From contig NZ_CP039731.1 in NCBI RefSeq assembly GCF_005155025.1, positions 62,001 to 126,000 on the forward strand: a stretch of 64,000 bases of DNA, given 5' to 3'. The notes beneath the pieces are model-generated. The model made no database searches, was not told where the DNA came from, and saw nothing but the letters and a program-made list of their open reading frames with translations. Shown here in pieces: positions 56,360 through 64,000 of the stretch (the stretch's first letter is position 1; each line of letters begins with the position of its first letter). The position numbers were made by a program, and so were the translations under genes. This DNA comes from Aquitalea aquatilis (GTDB taxonomy: Bacteria; Pseudomonadota; Gammaproteobacteria; Burkholderiales; Chromobacteriaceae).

Positions 56360-58651
56360 ATGGATACGACCGACCGTCAGGCAGCACTGGACTACCACGA
56401 ATTTCCCACCCCGGGCAAAATCGCCGTCAATGCCAGCAAGCCGCTGGTGACCCAGCGCGATCTGGCACTGGCCTACACGCCGGGCGTGGCCGCTGCCTGT
56501 GAAGAAATCGTGGCCGATCCGCTCAATGCCAGCCGCTTTACCGCCCGCTCCAATCTGGTGGGCGTCATCACCAATGGCACCGCCGTACTGGGCCTGGGCA
56601 ATATCGGCGCACTGGCCTCCAAGCCGGTGATGGAAGGCAAGGCCGTGCTGTTCAAGAAATTTGCCGGTGTCGATGTGTTTGACATCGAAATCAACGAAAC
56701 CGACCCGGACAAGCTGGTGGACATCATCGCCAGCCTGGAAGCCACTTTTGGCGGCATCAATCTGGAAGACATCAAGGCCCCGGAATGCTTCGAGGTGGAG
56801 CGCAAGCTGCGCGAGCGGATGAAGATTCCGGTCTTCCATGACGACCAGCACGGTACGGCCATCACCGTGGCTGCGGCCTTCATCAACGGCCTCAAGGTCG
56901 TTGGCAAGGACATCACCCAGGTTAAGGTGGTGACTTCTGGCGCTGGCGCTGCCGCCCTCACCTGCCTGGACCTGATGGTGCATCTGGGCCTGCCGCTGGA
57001 AAATATCTGGGTTACTGATATCGAAGGCGTGGTCTACCAAGGCCGCACCACTCTGATGGACCCGGCCAAGGCGCGCTTTGCCCAGCCTACCGACGCCCGC
57101 ACCCTGCGCGAAGTGATTGACGGTGCCGACGTGTTCCTCGGCCTGTCCGCCGGCGGCGTGCTCAAGGGCGAAATGGTGGCGCAGATGGCCACCCGCCCGC
57201 TGATTCTGGCGCTGGCCAACCCGGCCCCGGAAATCCTGCCGGAAGTCGCCCACGCGGTGCGCGACGACGTGGTGATGGCCACCGGTCGTTCCGACTACCC
57301 CAACCAGGTCAACAACGTCCTGTGCTTCCCCTACATCTTCCGTGGCGCGCTGGATGTGGGTGCCACCACCATTACCCGTGAAATGGAAGTGGCGGCGGTG
57401 TACGCCATTGCCGGCCTGGCCGAAGAAGAACAGAACGAAGTGGTGGCCGCCGCCTATGGCAGCTACGACCTGTCCTTCGGCCCGCAATACCTGATTCCCA
57501 AGCCCTTCGACCCGCGCCTGATCGTGCGCATCGCCCCGGCCGTGGCCAAGGCGGCGATGGACAGCGGCGTAGCCACCCGGCCGATTGCCAACCTCGACGC
57601 CTACACCGAGCAGCTGCAACAGTTTGTCTACCACTCCGGCAGCTTCATGAAGCCCTTGTTTGCCGCCGCCAAGAAACAGGTACGCGAAGGCGGCAAGACC
57701 CGCATCGTGTTTACCGAAGGTGAAGACGAGCGCGTGCTGCGCGCGGTACAGGTGATCGTGGATGAAAAACTGGCCCGTCCCATCCTGGTGGGCCGCCCGG
57801 AAGTGCTGCTGGCGCGCATCGAAAAATTCGGCCTGCGCCTGCGCCTGGGCGAGGACGTGGAAGTCACCAACCCGGAATACGACGAACGCTTCCACCAGTA
57901 CTGGACCAGCTACTGGGAACTGATGTGCCGTGATGGCGTGACCAAGGAAATGGCCCGCGTGGAAATGCGCCGCCGCCTGACCTTGATCGGCGCGATGATG
58001 GTACGCCTGGGCGACGCCGACGGCATGATCTGCGGCACGGTGGGCAGCTATCACGACCACCTGCGCTATATCGACCAGGTGATCGGCAAGAAAGCCGGCT
58101 CGGATACCTACGCCGCCATGAACATCCTGCTGCTGGAGAAACAAACGGTGGCGCTGGTGGATACCCACGTCAACGACGACCCCACCGCCGAGCAGATTGC
58201 CGAATTCACCATCGCCGCCGCCGAGGAAATGGCCCTGCTGCACATGAAGCCCAAGGCTGCACTGCTGTCGCGCTCCAACTTCGGTTCCGGCAGCTCGGCC
58301 TCCGGCAGCAAGATGCGCCGCGTGCTGCAGTTGGTACGCGAGCAAGCGCCGGAGCTGGAAATCGATGGCGAAATGCACGGCGACTGCGCGCTGGACGAAG
58401 CCTTGCGCATGGACATCCTGCCGATGTCGCAGCTGAAGGGCGCGGCCAATCTGCTGGTCTGCCCCAATGTTGACGCTGGCAACATTGCCTACAACCTGCT
58501 GAAGACCGCTGCTGGCAGCAATGTCGCCGTCGGCCCCTTCCTGCTGGGCGTCAATGCGCCGGTGAACATCCTGACATCCAGCTCCACGGTACGCCGCATC
58601 ATCAATATGGCGGCGCTGACGGTGATGGAAGCGAACCGCCAGCAGCACTAA
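56360..58651 (+). CDS. maeB: NADP-dependent malic enzyme with phosphotransacetylase domain (MaeB)
   Basis: 763 aa, the full MaeB length. N-terminal malic domain ([43 protein letters not shown]), NAD(P)-binding domain ([17 protein letters not shown]), then a PTA-like regulatory domain from about 430 ([20 protein letters not shown]). Converts malate to pyruvate plus CO2 with NADPH; the PTA part is thought to sense acetyl-CoA. Start ATG preceded by AGGAG. Its stop codon is the left end of the second 118-bp repeat. Confidence 0.95.
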   Translation: MDTTDRQAALDYHEFPTPGKIAVNASKPLVTQRDLALAYTPGVAAACEEIVADPLNASRFTARSNLVGVITNGTAVLGLGNIGALASKPVMEGKAVLFKKFAGVDVFDIEINETDPDKLVDIIASLEATFGGINLEDIKAPECFEVERKLRERMKIPVFHDDQHGTAITVAAAFINGLKVVGKDITQVKVVTSGAGAAALTCLDLMVHLGLPLENIWVTDIEGVVYQGRTTLMDPAKARFAQPTDARTLREVIDGADVFLGLSAGGVLKGEMVAQMATRPLILALANPAPEILPEVAHAVRDDVVMATGRSDYPNQVNNVLCFPYIFRGALDVGATTITREMEVAAVYAIAGLAEEEQNEVVAAAYGSYDLSFGPQYLIPKPFDPRLIVRIAPAVAKAAMDSGVATRPIANLDAYTEQLQQFVYHSGSFMKPLFAAAKKQVREGGKTRIVFTEGEDERVLRAVQVIVDEKLARPILVGRPEVLLARIEKFGLRLRLGEDVEVTNPEYDERFHQYWTSYWELMCRDGVTKEMARVEMRRRLTLIGAMMVRLGDADGMICGTVGSYHDHLRYIDQVIGKKAGSDTYAAMNILLLEKQTVALVDTHVNDDPTAEQIAEFTIAAAEEMALLHMKPKAALLSRSNFGSGSSASGSKMRRVLQLVREQAPELEIDGEMHGDCALDEALRMDILPMSQLKGAANLLVCPNVDAGNIAYNLLKTAAGSNVAVGPFLLGVNAPVNILTSSSTVRRIINMAALTVMEANRQQH

Positions 58652-58766
58652 GACCCGATAACAAAACCCCCGCTCCAGCGTTGCACCGCCTCGCCGTACT
58701 CTATGTACTGTCTGCGGCGGCGCGCCTTGGCCCGGGTTCTCTACGAGGTTTTGTTAGCGGTTCTAA
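58649..58766. repeat. 118-bp palindromic repeat, copy 2
   Basis: Begins at the TAA of maeB. Same length as copy 1 and very few differences, with identical left boundary (stop codon TAA followed by GACCCGATAACAAAACCC) and identical right boundary (GGTTCTAA). Confidence 0.92.
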
Positions 58767-58792
58767 ACAGTACCCGCTCCAAGCTCCATCCA

Positions 58793-58819
58793 CGCCCCGG
58801 CCCGCCGGGGCGTTTTGTT
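58793..58819 (+). terminator. Rho-independent terminator of maeB
   Basis: CGCCCCGG, loop CCCG, CCGGGGCG followed by TTTTGTT, after the 118-bp repeat. Confidence 0.85.
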
Positions 58820-58880
58820 GTGTGGCTGGCAGCGACAGATTTGCGTCAATCAATACTATTGATCAAATTTTCAGGATTTC

Positions 58881-59066
58881 ATGCGACAAAAAGTACCAAA
58901 ACAAGGCGCGATTGCCAGCGGTTTTAGCATTGAAGTCGAACTGCAGATCAGCCTGCCGGGCCTGCCGCGTGAACAGGCGCAAGCACTGGTAGAGCAAGCC
59001 CACATCGTCTGCCCCTATTCCAATGCCACCCGCAACAATATCGACGTGACACTGACCCTGATCTGA
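58881..59066 (+). pseudogene. 5'-truncated ohr (organic hydroperoxide resistance) remnant
   Basis: A 61-codon frame whose last ~50 residues ([20 protein letters not shown] ... [14 protein letters not shown]) match the C-terminal third of Ohr/OsmC peroxidases, which are about 140 aa. The resolving-side Cys is kept, but the first catalytic Cys and whole N-terminal domain are missing. The upstream AT-rich bases hold no remainder in any frame. Probably a deletion relic beside a repeat; a small expressed protein is less likely. Confidence 0.75.
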
Positions 59067-59115
59067 AGCAGCAGCAAGCGCCGCCGCCCGGTAAACGGCA
59101 GCGGCGCGGCCCTGT

Positions 59116-60033
59116 TCAGCCAGTGGCAGACAGGCAAACCATGATCAGCAGCGGGCTGAGCAGGGTCAGCACAAACCCGCTGATCAGCGCCAGCGAAACA
59201 TGCTGGCTGCCACACTGCTGCCGAATCAGCGGCAAGGTGGCATCCAGTGCGGTGGCACCACAGATGCCAATGGCCTCGCAGCTGAAGCGCGCCCCCACCA
59301 GATACAGCATGGCAATGGCAATCAGCTCGCGAAACAGGTCAACCAGCAAGGCGATGGCGCCATAGACACTGCCCAGCTTGCTGCCCACCAGAATGCTGGA
59401 CAGGGTGACCCAGCCAAAACCGCTGGACAGGGCCAGGCCAGTCCATAGCGCCTGCCCGGTAAACAGCGCCGCCAGCAAACCACCAGCCAGTGAACCCGCC
59501 ACCACCAGCAAGGGCAGCGCCATCACCGCCGGGGCACGCCAGGCGCCACCGAGTTTTACCCCCACCAGATCGATACCCACCAGCACGATCAGCACATAAA
59601 GCAATTGCGTGGTGGTGACACCCGCCAGCCAGGGCAGCGGGTAGCGACTTGCCAGCACACCAGCCGCCACCATGCCCAGGGCCAGCAGGCAATCCCGCAG
59701 CGCCTGCCATAGCTGCTGCATGGACGCGCCGCTGCCCTGCACCGCCACCTTGCTCCGGCGCGGCTGTGGCAGACAGTACAGGATCAGCCCCCACGGCAGC
59801 AGCGTCGTCAGCAGGGCAAACACCAGCGCCGTGCCCAAGGTCTGGCCCAGCCCGGCTGCCGCAGTCAGCACATGGCCGAATTCCTTGCCGCAAAAGAACA
59901 GCAGCAGCCAGATCAGCGGGGTCAGCAGCCGGCTGGCGTGGCGGGTGTGCTGGCGCGGCAAGGCCCGCCCCACGCCATAGCCGGCCAGCAAGGCCAGCAG
60001 AATGGGAATGATGGCCGCCAGAATCAGCTGCAT
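59116..60033 (-). CDS. lysO: LysO-family lysine exporter
   Basis: 305 aa, about eight membrane helices, of the Lys_export family (LysO, formerly YbjE). The family region VLIVLVGIDLVGVKLGGAW and the late GATALDATLPLIRQ (conserved acidic residue) are present. Exports lysine (and thialysine) in E. coli. Its start overlaps a short upstream ORF by 10 bp. Divergent LysR gene at 60245. Confidence 0.88.
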   Translation of the reverse strand: MQLILAAIIPILLALLAGYGVGRALPRQHTRHASRLLTPLIWLLLFFCGKEFGHVLTAAAGLGQTLGTALVFALLTTLLPWGLILYCLPQPRRSKVAVQGSGASMQQLWQALRDCLLALGMVAAGVLASRYPLPWLAGVTTTQLLYVLIVLVGIDLVGVKLGGAWRAPAVMALPLLVVAGSLAGGLLAALFTGQALWTGLALSSGFGWVTLSSILVGSKLGSVYGAIALLVDLFRELIAIAMLYLVGARFSCEAIGICGATALDATLPLIRQQCGSQHVSLALISGFVLTLLSPLLIMVCLSATG

Positions 60034-60104
60034 GGCCGACCTGCCCTGCTGCTGCCACCGGCGGCATCCCGCCGCACCAGCGGCCTTGTTGTGTGGTACT
60101 GCAT
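60024..60104 (-). CDS. Short upstream ORF overlapping the lysO start
   Basis: 26 codons beginning MQYHTTRPLVRRDAAGG, with CAGGAG seven bases upstream, better than the ribosome site of lysO itself. Its stop lies 10 bases inside lysO, so translation could be coupled. No lysine codons are seen, so a lysine-sensing leader is not supported. Confidence 0.35.
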   Translation of the reverse strand: MQYHTTRPLVRRDAAGGSSRAGRPCS

Positions 60105-60198
60105 GAAATTCTCCTGTGGCAGCGACGGCAGCCGCTGTTCAAGCCGCCAGTATTCAGCAGGCGGGCAATCACAGGAATGAACAAGATTTGCTTTCAGA

Positions 60199-60215
60199 AT
60201 TCCACAATACGGAAT
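60199..60215. promoter_or_regulatory. LysR-type operator candidate
   Basis: ATTCC-N7-GGAAT, fitting the T-N11-A LysR box, located 29 bp upstream of the LysR gene at 60245 in the lysO-LysR divergent region. Confidence 0.45.
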
Positions 60216-60244
60216 AATCTGCCGACAGACCGACACAGGAGCCC

Positions 60245-61162
60245 ATGATGCTGAACCGGCTGGAAATGCTGCGCATCTTCTGTTGCGCCGCCGAAGCGCG
60301 CAATTTCAAGGAAGCGGCCCAGCAGTTGGGCATCTCGCCGCAGGCGGTTACCCGCGCCATCCAGCAACTGGAAAGCCAGCTGGGCGAATTGCTGTTTCAC
60401 CGCAATACCCGGCAGTGCCGGGTCACCCGCAGCGGCGAGCGTCTGGCTGCGCAGGCCAGGCTGGGCGTGGAGGGCATAGACAGCCTGTTCCGCCAGGCCG
60501 AAGACAGCGCAAGCCAGCCGGTGGAAGGCCATGTACGGCTGACTGCGCCAGAAGCCATCGGTCAGGCCAGCCTGGTAGACAGCCTGGCGCGCTTGCGCCA
60601 ACAGCACCCTGGCCTGCGCTTCGAACTGCATCTGGAAGACGATGAAACCAATGTGGTGGACGAGCAGATCGACATCGGCATCCGCCACGGCCTGATCCGC
60701 GACAGCCGCTTTGTCGCCCGGCAGGTGGCAGAAGTGCGCTTCTTCATGGTGGCCTCCCCCGCCCTGCTGCAACAGACGGGCAGCCCACAGACACTGGCCG
60801 AGCTGCAAGCCCTGCCGGTGGTCAGCACCATAGACCAGCGCACCGGCCGTCCCTGGCCCTGGCTGTTCCGGCAGGACGCGCAATGGATCCCGCGTGAACC
60901 GGCCTTGCTCAGCAACAGCACCCAAGCCGAATGCGCCGCCGCCCTGGCTGGCCTGGGTTTTGCCCAGCTACCCGGTTTCATTGCCATCCCGCATCTGCGC
61001 CAGGGCACGCTGCGCGAGGTGCTGCCAGCCCTCGCCCCCATGCCGTGGGCGCTGAGTGTGTACCGGCCGCAGCGCAGCCCGGTGCCGCCACGCATCCGCG
61101 CTGTGTACGACTGGCTGGTCAACGATTTTTCCAATCCCGACTTCTTCCCGGCCAGCCCCTGA
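60245..61162 (+). CDS. LysR-family transcriptional regulator
   Basis: 305 aa. HTH with RIFCCAAEARNFKEAAQQLG and ISPQAVTRAIQQLESQLGE; effector domain from about 90. A Met at codon 1 or 2 (MMLN) follows AGGAG. Divergent from lysO, the most likely target. Confidence 0.9.
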   Translation: MMLNRLEMLRIFCCAAEARNFKEAAQQLGISPQAVTRAIQQLESQLGELLFHRNTRQCRVTRSGERLAAQARLGVEGIDSLFRQAEDSASQPVEGHVRLTAPEAIGQASLVDSLARLRQQHPGLRFELHLEDDETNVVDEQIDIGIRHGLIRDSRFVARQVAEVRFFMVASPALLQQTGSPQTLAELQALPVVSTIDQRTGRPWPWLFRQDAQWIPREPALLSNSTQAECAAALAGLGFAQLPGFIAIPHLRQGTLREVLPALAPMPWALSVYRPQRSPVPPRIRAVYDWLVNDFSNPDFFPASP

Positions 61163-61236
61163 GCCCGTGGGCTAGCGATACGCCGGCAGCCCATCCGGCA
61201 GGGCCGAATCCACCATTTTGATAAAATATCTTGCAA

Positions 61237-61255
61237 ACTAGACGACTGGTCTAGT
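61237..61255. promoter_or_regulatory. NemR-type operator 1
   Basis: ACTAGACGACTGGTCTAGT, perfect 7-bp arms around a 5-bp centre, 12 bp before the nemR start codon. Autorepression of nemR is expected. Confidence 0.75.
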
Positions 61256-61267
61256 ACTATTCAGCCC

Positions 61268-61891
61268 ATGTCACGTCCCAGCCAGTTTTCCGATACCCGC
61301 GAACACCTGCTTGCCACCGGAGAGTCCATCATCCTCGGCAAGGGGTTTTCTGCTGTTGGCCTGGCCGAAATTCTCGGCTGCGCCGGCGTGCCCAAGGGCT
61401 CGTTCTACCATTACTTCCGCTCCAAGGAAGGCTTTGGCGTGGAGATGCTGCAGCGTTACTTCGAACATTACGATGCGCGCCTGCTGGAAGCACTGGATGA
61501 GAGTCAGGGCAATGCCCGCGACTGTCTGCTGGGCTATTTTTCCGGCTGGCTGGACCGTCACCAGCAATGCGAAGAAGGCAATCAGAGCTGTCTGGCCATC
61601 AAGCTGGCGGCCGAGGTGTCCGATCTGTCCGAGCCGATGCGCGAAGCGCTGGCCGAAGGCATGGGCCGGGTGATCGTCCGCCTGGCAGACTGCATCCGCC
61701 GTGGCCAGCAGGAAGGCAGCCTGTGTACCCGGCTGTCGGCCACCGACACCGCTGGCAGCCTGTATAGCTTGTGGGTGGGTTCCGCCCTGCTGTTCAAGGT
61801 GCAGCACACCCAGCAGCCCATGCTGCAGGCGCTGGCGCTGACCACTACCCTGCTGAAGCAGGACGACTGTACGCTGCCAGCCAGTTCCTGA
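61268..61891 (+). CDS. nemR: NemR-type electrophile-sensing TetR repressor
   Basis: 207 aa. The HTH region DTREHLLATGE ... VPKGSFYHYFRSKEGFGVEML closely matches E. coli NemR. The redox/electrophile Cys of NemR (C106) corresponds to C108 in QSCLAIK; C101 is a second candidate. Modification by quinones, aldehydes or HOCl releases the operator in the family. A terminator at 61913-61936 separates it from the nitroreductase gene, which has its own operator. Confidence 0.88.
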   Translation: MSRPSQFSDTREHLLATGESIILGKGFSAVGLAEILGCAGVPKGSFYHYFRSKEGFGVEMLQRYFEHYDARLLEALDESQGNARDCLLGYFSGWLDRHQQCEEGNQSCLAIKLAAEVSDLSEPMREALAEGMGRVIVRLADCIRRGQQEGSLCTRLSATDTAGSLYSLWVGSALLFKVQHTQQPMLQALALTTTLLKQDDCTLPASS

Positions 61892-61912
61892 AGCCTGGCA
61901 TGGCTTGAAGTC

Positions 61913-61936
61913 CCCGCCCGTGTGGCGGGTATTTTT
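61913..61936 (+). terminator. Rho-independent terminator after nemR
   Basis: CCCGCC, loop CGTGT, GGCGGG, followed by TATTTTT. Confidence 0.85.
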
Positions 61937-61947
61937 GACACAACGAC

Positions 61948-61962
61948 TAGACGACCGGTCTA
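61948..61962. promoter_or_regulatory. NemR-type operator 2
   Basis: TAGACGACCGGTCTA differs from the core of operator 1 (TAGACGACTGGTCTA) by one base; 24 bp before the nitroreductase start codon. Confidence 0.75.
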
Positions 61963-61986
61963 TTTACAGCTTTAAAGGAAAACGCC

Positions 61987-62727
61987 TTGAACAGCACGCT
62001 GGAATTGATGCAACAACATCGCAGTGTCCGCAGCTATCAGGACAAGCCCATCCCTGCTGCAGTGCTGGATGCGGTACTGGATGCCGCCTGGAAAGGCCCC
62101 ACCTCCATCAACGGCCAGCAGGTGTCGCTGGTGGTGGTGCAGGACGCCACACGCCGCCAGCAGATTGCCGAGATTGCCGGTGGCCAGCCGTGGATTGCCC
62201 AGGCCCCGGTATTTGTCACCCTGGTGGTGGATTTCCACAAAACCCGGCTGGGCGTGGAAGCCGCCGGTGCCGAGCAGGTGATTCAGGACAGTGTGGAAGG
62301 CTTTGCCGTGGGTGCGGTGGATGCCGGCATTGCCCTGGGCAACCTGATGACCGCCGCCCACGCCGCCGGCCTTGGCGTGGTACCGATTGGCGGCATCCGC
62401 CGCAATCCGCAAGCCATGATCGATCTGCTGCAATTGCCGGAATACACCTTCCCCATTGCCGGCGTGGTCATCGGCTATACCGATCAGGACAGCAGCATCA
62501 AGCCGCGCCTGCCGCGTGCCAGCTTTGTCCATCACGAGCACTACCAGGCTGCGCAGCTGCCGGAACAGATCCGCCAGTACGACCAGACGCTGGCCAGCTA
62601 CTGGCAGCAAATCGGCCGTGCCGACGGCCTGCCGTGGAGCGCCAATACCGCCCAGTACTACCAGAATGTCTATTTCCCTGAAGTCGCCCCGGTTGCCCGC
62701 AAGCAGGGCTTTGGTTTTGATCGTTAA
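61987..62727 (+). CDS. FMN nitroreductase (NfsA type)
   Basis: 246 aa. TTG start at 61987 with AAAGGA seven bases upstream. N-terminal HRSVRSYQDKPIP and GPTSINGQQV; GLGVVPIGGIRRNP near the centre contacts FMN/NADPH in NfsA-type enzymes. Reduces nitro compounds or quinones by two electrons. Operator 2 places it under NemR. Confidence 0.9.
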   Translation: MNSTLELMQQHRSVRSYQDKPIPAAVLDAVLDAAWKGPTSINGQQVSLVVVQDATRRQQIAEIAGGQPWIAQAPVFVTLVVDFHKTRLGVEAAGAEQVIQDSVEGFAVGAVDAGIALGNLMTAAHAAGLGVVPIGGIRRNPQAMIDLLQLPEYTFPIAGVVIGYTDQDSSIKPRLPRASFVHHEHYQAAQLPEQIRQYDQTLASYWQQIGRADGLPWSANTAQYYQNVYFPEVAPVARKQGFGFDR

Positions 62728-62758
62728 TCATTTCATCTGCACAGGAAAGGTCTGATTC

Positions 62759-63859
62759 ATGAGCCTGGATAAACTGTTTACCCCGCTGCAAGTTGGCACC
62801 GTTACCCTGAACAACCGCGTGGCCATGGCCCCGCTCACCCGCCTGCGCAATACCGAGCCGGGCGACGTCCCCACCGAGCTGTCGGTGCAGTACTACACCC
62901 AGCGCGCCAGCGCCGGCCTGATCATTGCCGAAGGCACCCATATCTCGCGCACCGCCAAGGGCTATGCCGGTGCACCGGGCATCTATAGCGAAGAACAGGT
63001 GGCCGCCTGGGGCAAGGTGAATGCCTCGGTACACGCCGCTGGCGGCAAGACCGCGCTGCAGCTGTGGCATACCGGCCGTATCTCGCACCGCTCCTTGCAG
63101 CCGGATGGCGAGGCCCCGGTAGCCCCGTCGGCCATTCGCGCCGACAGCAATACTAATATCCGCCAGCCGGATGGCAGCCTGGCCCGCGTACCGTGCGACG
63201 AGCCGCGTGCACTGGAAGTGTCCGAGCTGGCCGACATTCTGGAAGACTACCGCCGCGCCACCGACAACGCCCGCCGCGCCGGCTTTGACCTGGTGGAAAT
63301 CCACGGCGCGCATGGCTATCTGCTGGACCAGTTCCTGTCACCCGAGGCCAATGTGCGTACCGATGCCTACGGCGGCAGCGTGGAAAACCGCGCCCGCTTC
63401 CTGCTGGAAGTGGTAGATGCCGTGGTCGCCGAATGGGATGCCGCCCACGTGGGCATCCGCATTTCGCCGCTGGGCATTTTCAATGGCGTATCCAATGTCG
63501 AGCAGCAAGACATCGCCCTCTACGTGATCGAAGAGCTGGCCAAGCGCAAACTGGCTTTCCTGCATATTTCCGAACCGGACTGGGCCGGCGGCCCGGCGCT
63601 GAGCGAAGCCTTCCGTCAGGAAATCCGCAAGCGCTACCCGGGGGTGATCATCGCCGCCGGTGGCTATAGCGCGGAAAAAGCCGAAAAGCTGATTGGCGAA
63701 GGCTATATCGATGCCGTGGCCTTTGGCCGCAGCTATATCGCCAACCCGGATCTGGTGGAACGCCTGCAAGCCGGTGCCGCACTGAATACACCGGATGGCG
63801 CTACCTTCTACGGTGGCGGCGCAGCCGGCTATACCGACTACCCGACGCTGCAGCACTAA
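62759..63859 (+). CDS. nemA: Old yellow enzyme, N-ethylmaleimide reductase (NemA type)
   Basis: 366 aa TIM-barrel flavoprotein. [17 protein letters not shown], the substrate pair in [17 protein letters not shown] (HxxH and Tyr), and [10 protein letters not shown]. Reduces activated C=C bonds in unsaturated aldehydes, maleimides and nitrate esters. Thirty-one bases after the nitroreductase; same transcript. Confidence 0.94.
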   Translation: MSLDKLFTPLQVGTVTLNNRVAMAPLTRLRNTEPGDVPTELSVQYYTQRASAGLIIAEGTHISRTAKGYAGAPGIYSEEQVAAWGKVNASVHAAGGKTALQLWHTGRISHRSLQPDGEAPVAPSAIRADSNTNIRQPDGSLARVPCDEPRALEVSELADILEDYRRATDNARRAGFDLVEIHGAHGYLLDQFLSPEANVRTDAYGGSVENRARFLLEVVDAVVAEWDAAHVGIRISPLGIFNGVSNVEQQDIALYVIEELAKRKLAFLHISEPDWAGGPALSEAFRQEIRKRYPGVIIAAGGYSAEKAEKLIGEGYIDAVAFGRSYIANPDLVERLQAGAALNTPDGATFYGGGAAGYTDYPTLQH

Positions 63860-63881
63860 GCCAAGCAATAAACACTAAAGT

Positions 63882-63903
63882 CCGGGCCGGCAATACGGCC
63901 CGG
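63882..63903 (+). terminator. Hairpin between nemA and the DJ-1-like gene
   Basis: CCGGGCC, loop GGCAATAC, GGCCCGG, without a T run; probably lowers expression of the distal gene rather than stopping transcription. Confidence 0.4.
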
Positions 63904-63926
63904 CACACACCACACGAGAGCACACC

Positions 63927-64000
63927 ATGAAAAAAGTCCTGTTTGTCCTGACCAGCCATGATGAGTTGGGCAACACCGGCCACAAAACCGGTTTCTGGAT
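63927..64000 (+). CDS. DJ-1/PfpI-family protein, start only (cut by window edge)
   Basis: The first 24 codons (MKKVLFVLTSHDELGNTGHK) match the start of type 1 glutamine-amidotransferase-like/HchA proteins, which detoxify methylglyoxal. It follows nemA, mirroring E. coli nemRA-gloA where the third gene is a glyoxalase. Confidence 0.75.
   Translation, partial: MKKVLFVLTSHDELGNTGHKTGFW

Noticed and set aside
56210-58648. 812-codon open frame antisense to maeB
   Set aside because: Composition is His/Gln/Gly-rich as expected for the reverse of a high-GC gene; no recognisable domain.
58881-59066. A functional small OsmC/Ohr protein
   Set aside because: The peroxidatic Cys and dimer-forming N-terminal half are missing, so peroxidase activity is not expected.

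Overview
The window is about 65% GC, dense, and reads as a chromosomal segment of a betaproteobacterium. The Neisseria-type porin, the mix of operons and the style of the short dispersed palindromic repeats suggest Neisseriales/Chromobacteriaceae (Aquitalea, Vogesella or Chromobacterium relatives). That placement comes from recognising protein families, not from a database search. I see no rRNA, tRNA, CRISPR array, prophage or complete insertion sequence.

Layout. 1-384: 3'-truncated nikR. 655-5386: a plus-strand sensory group of FIST protein, hybrid histidine kinase and BLUF photoreceptor. 5401-10969 (minus): a probably frameshifted fatty-acid desaturase, an OpuC/Yeh-type osmoprotectant ABC transporter and an unusual PhnD-like protein. 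11148-11276: a MITE-like element. 11283-18302 (minus): six genes (two flavin monooxygenases, M20 deacylase, GNAT, fused permease-ATPase, binding protein) that match the logic of Bacillus yxe/ytm S-(2-succino)cysteine or S-alkylcysteine salvage. 18716-20774: porin, DUF3088, VOC protein. 20838-24167 (minus): amine oxidase, cupin and aldehyde dehydrogenase, with a divergent LysR gene and a CCAGA pentamer tract in the shared intergenic region. 25494-27955: OmpA-like lipoprotein and amino-acid permease.

28518-40531 is a complete hydroxamate siderophore locus. The minus-strand operon encodes N-hydroxylase, MFS exporter, acyltransferase, type C NIS synthetase, FhuF, FhuC, FhuB and FhuD. It is divergent from a TonB-dependent receptor, and one Fur box lies over both promoters. 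40607-46204: a GGDEF/EAL protein with a degenerate GGDEF domain, an iron alcohol dehydrogenase and a TetR regulator.

46325-55184 is a tightly packed plus-strand cluster: FAD amine oxidase, DUF1365, CFA-like methyltransferase, SDR, NTF2-like protein, DUF2256, an Fe-S bacterial photolyase, lipocalin, a TIGR02450 protein and a second photolyase/cryptochrome. It looks like a light-stress module for membrane-lipid modification and photorepair. A TetR gene with a 17-bp palindrome lies divergently upstream.

55199-64000: LysR, maeB, a 5'-truncated ohr remnant, a LysO-type exporter with divergent LysR, and a nemR / nitroreductase / nemA / DJ-1-like electrophile-detoxification group with two near-identical NemR-type operators. 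Two 118-bp repeats start exactly at the stop codons of the lipocalin gene and maeB.
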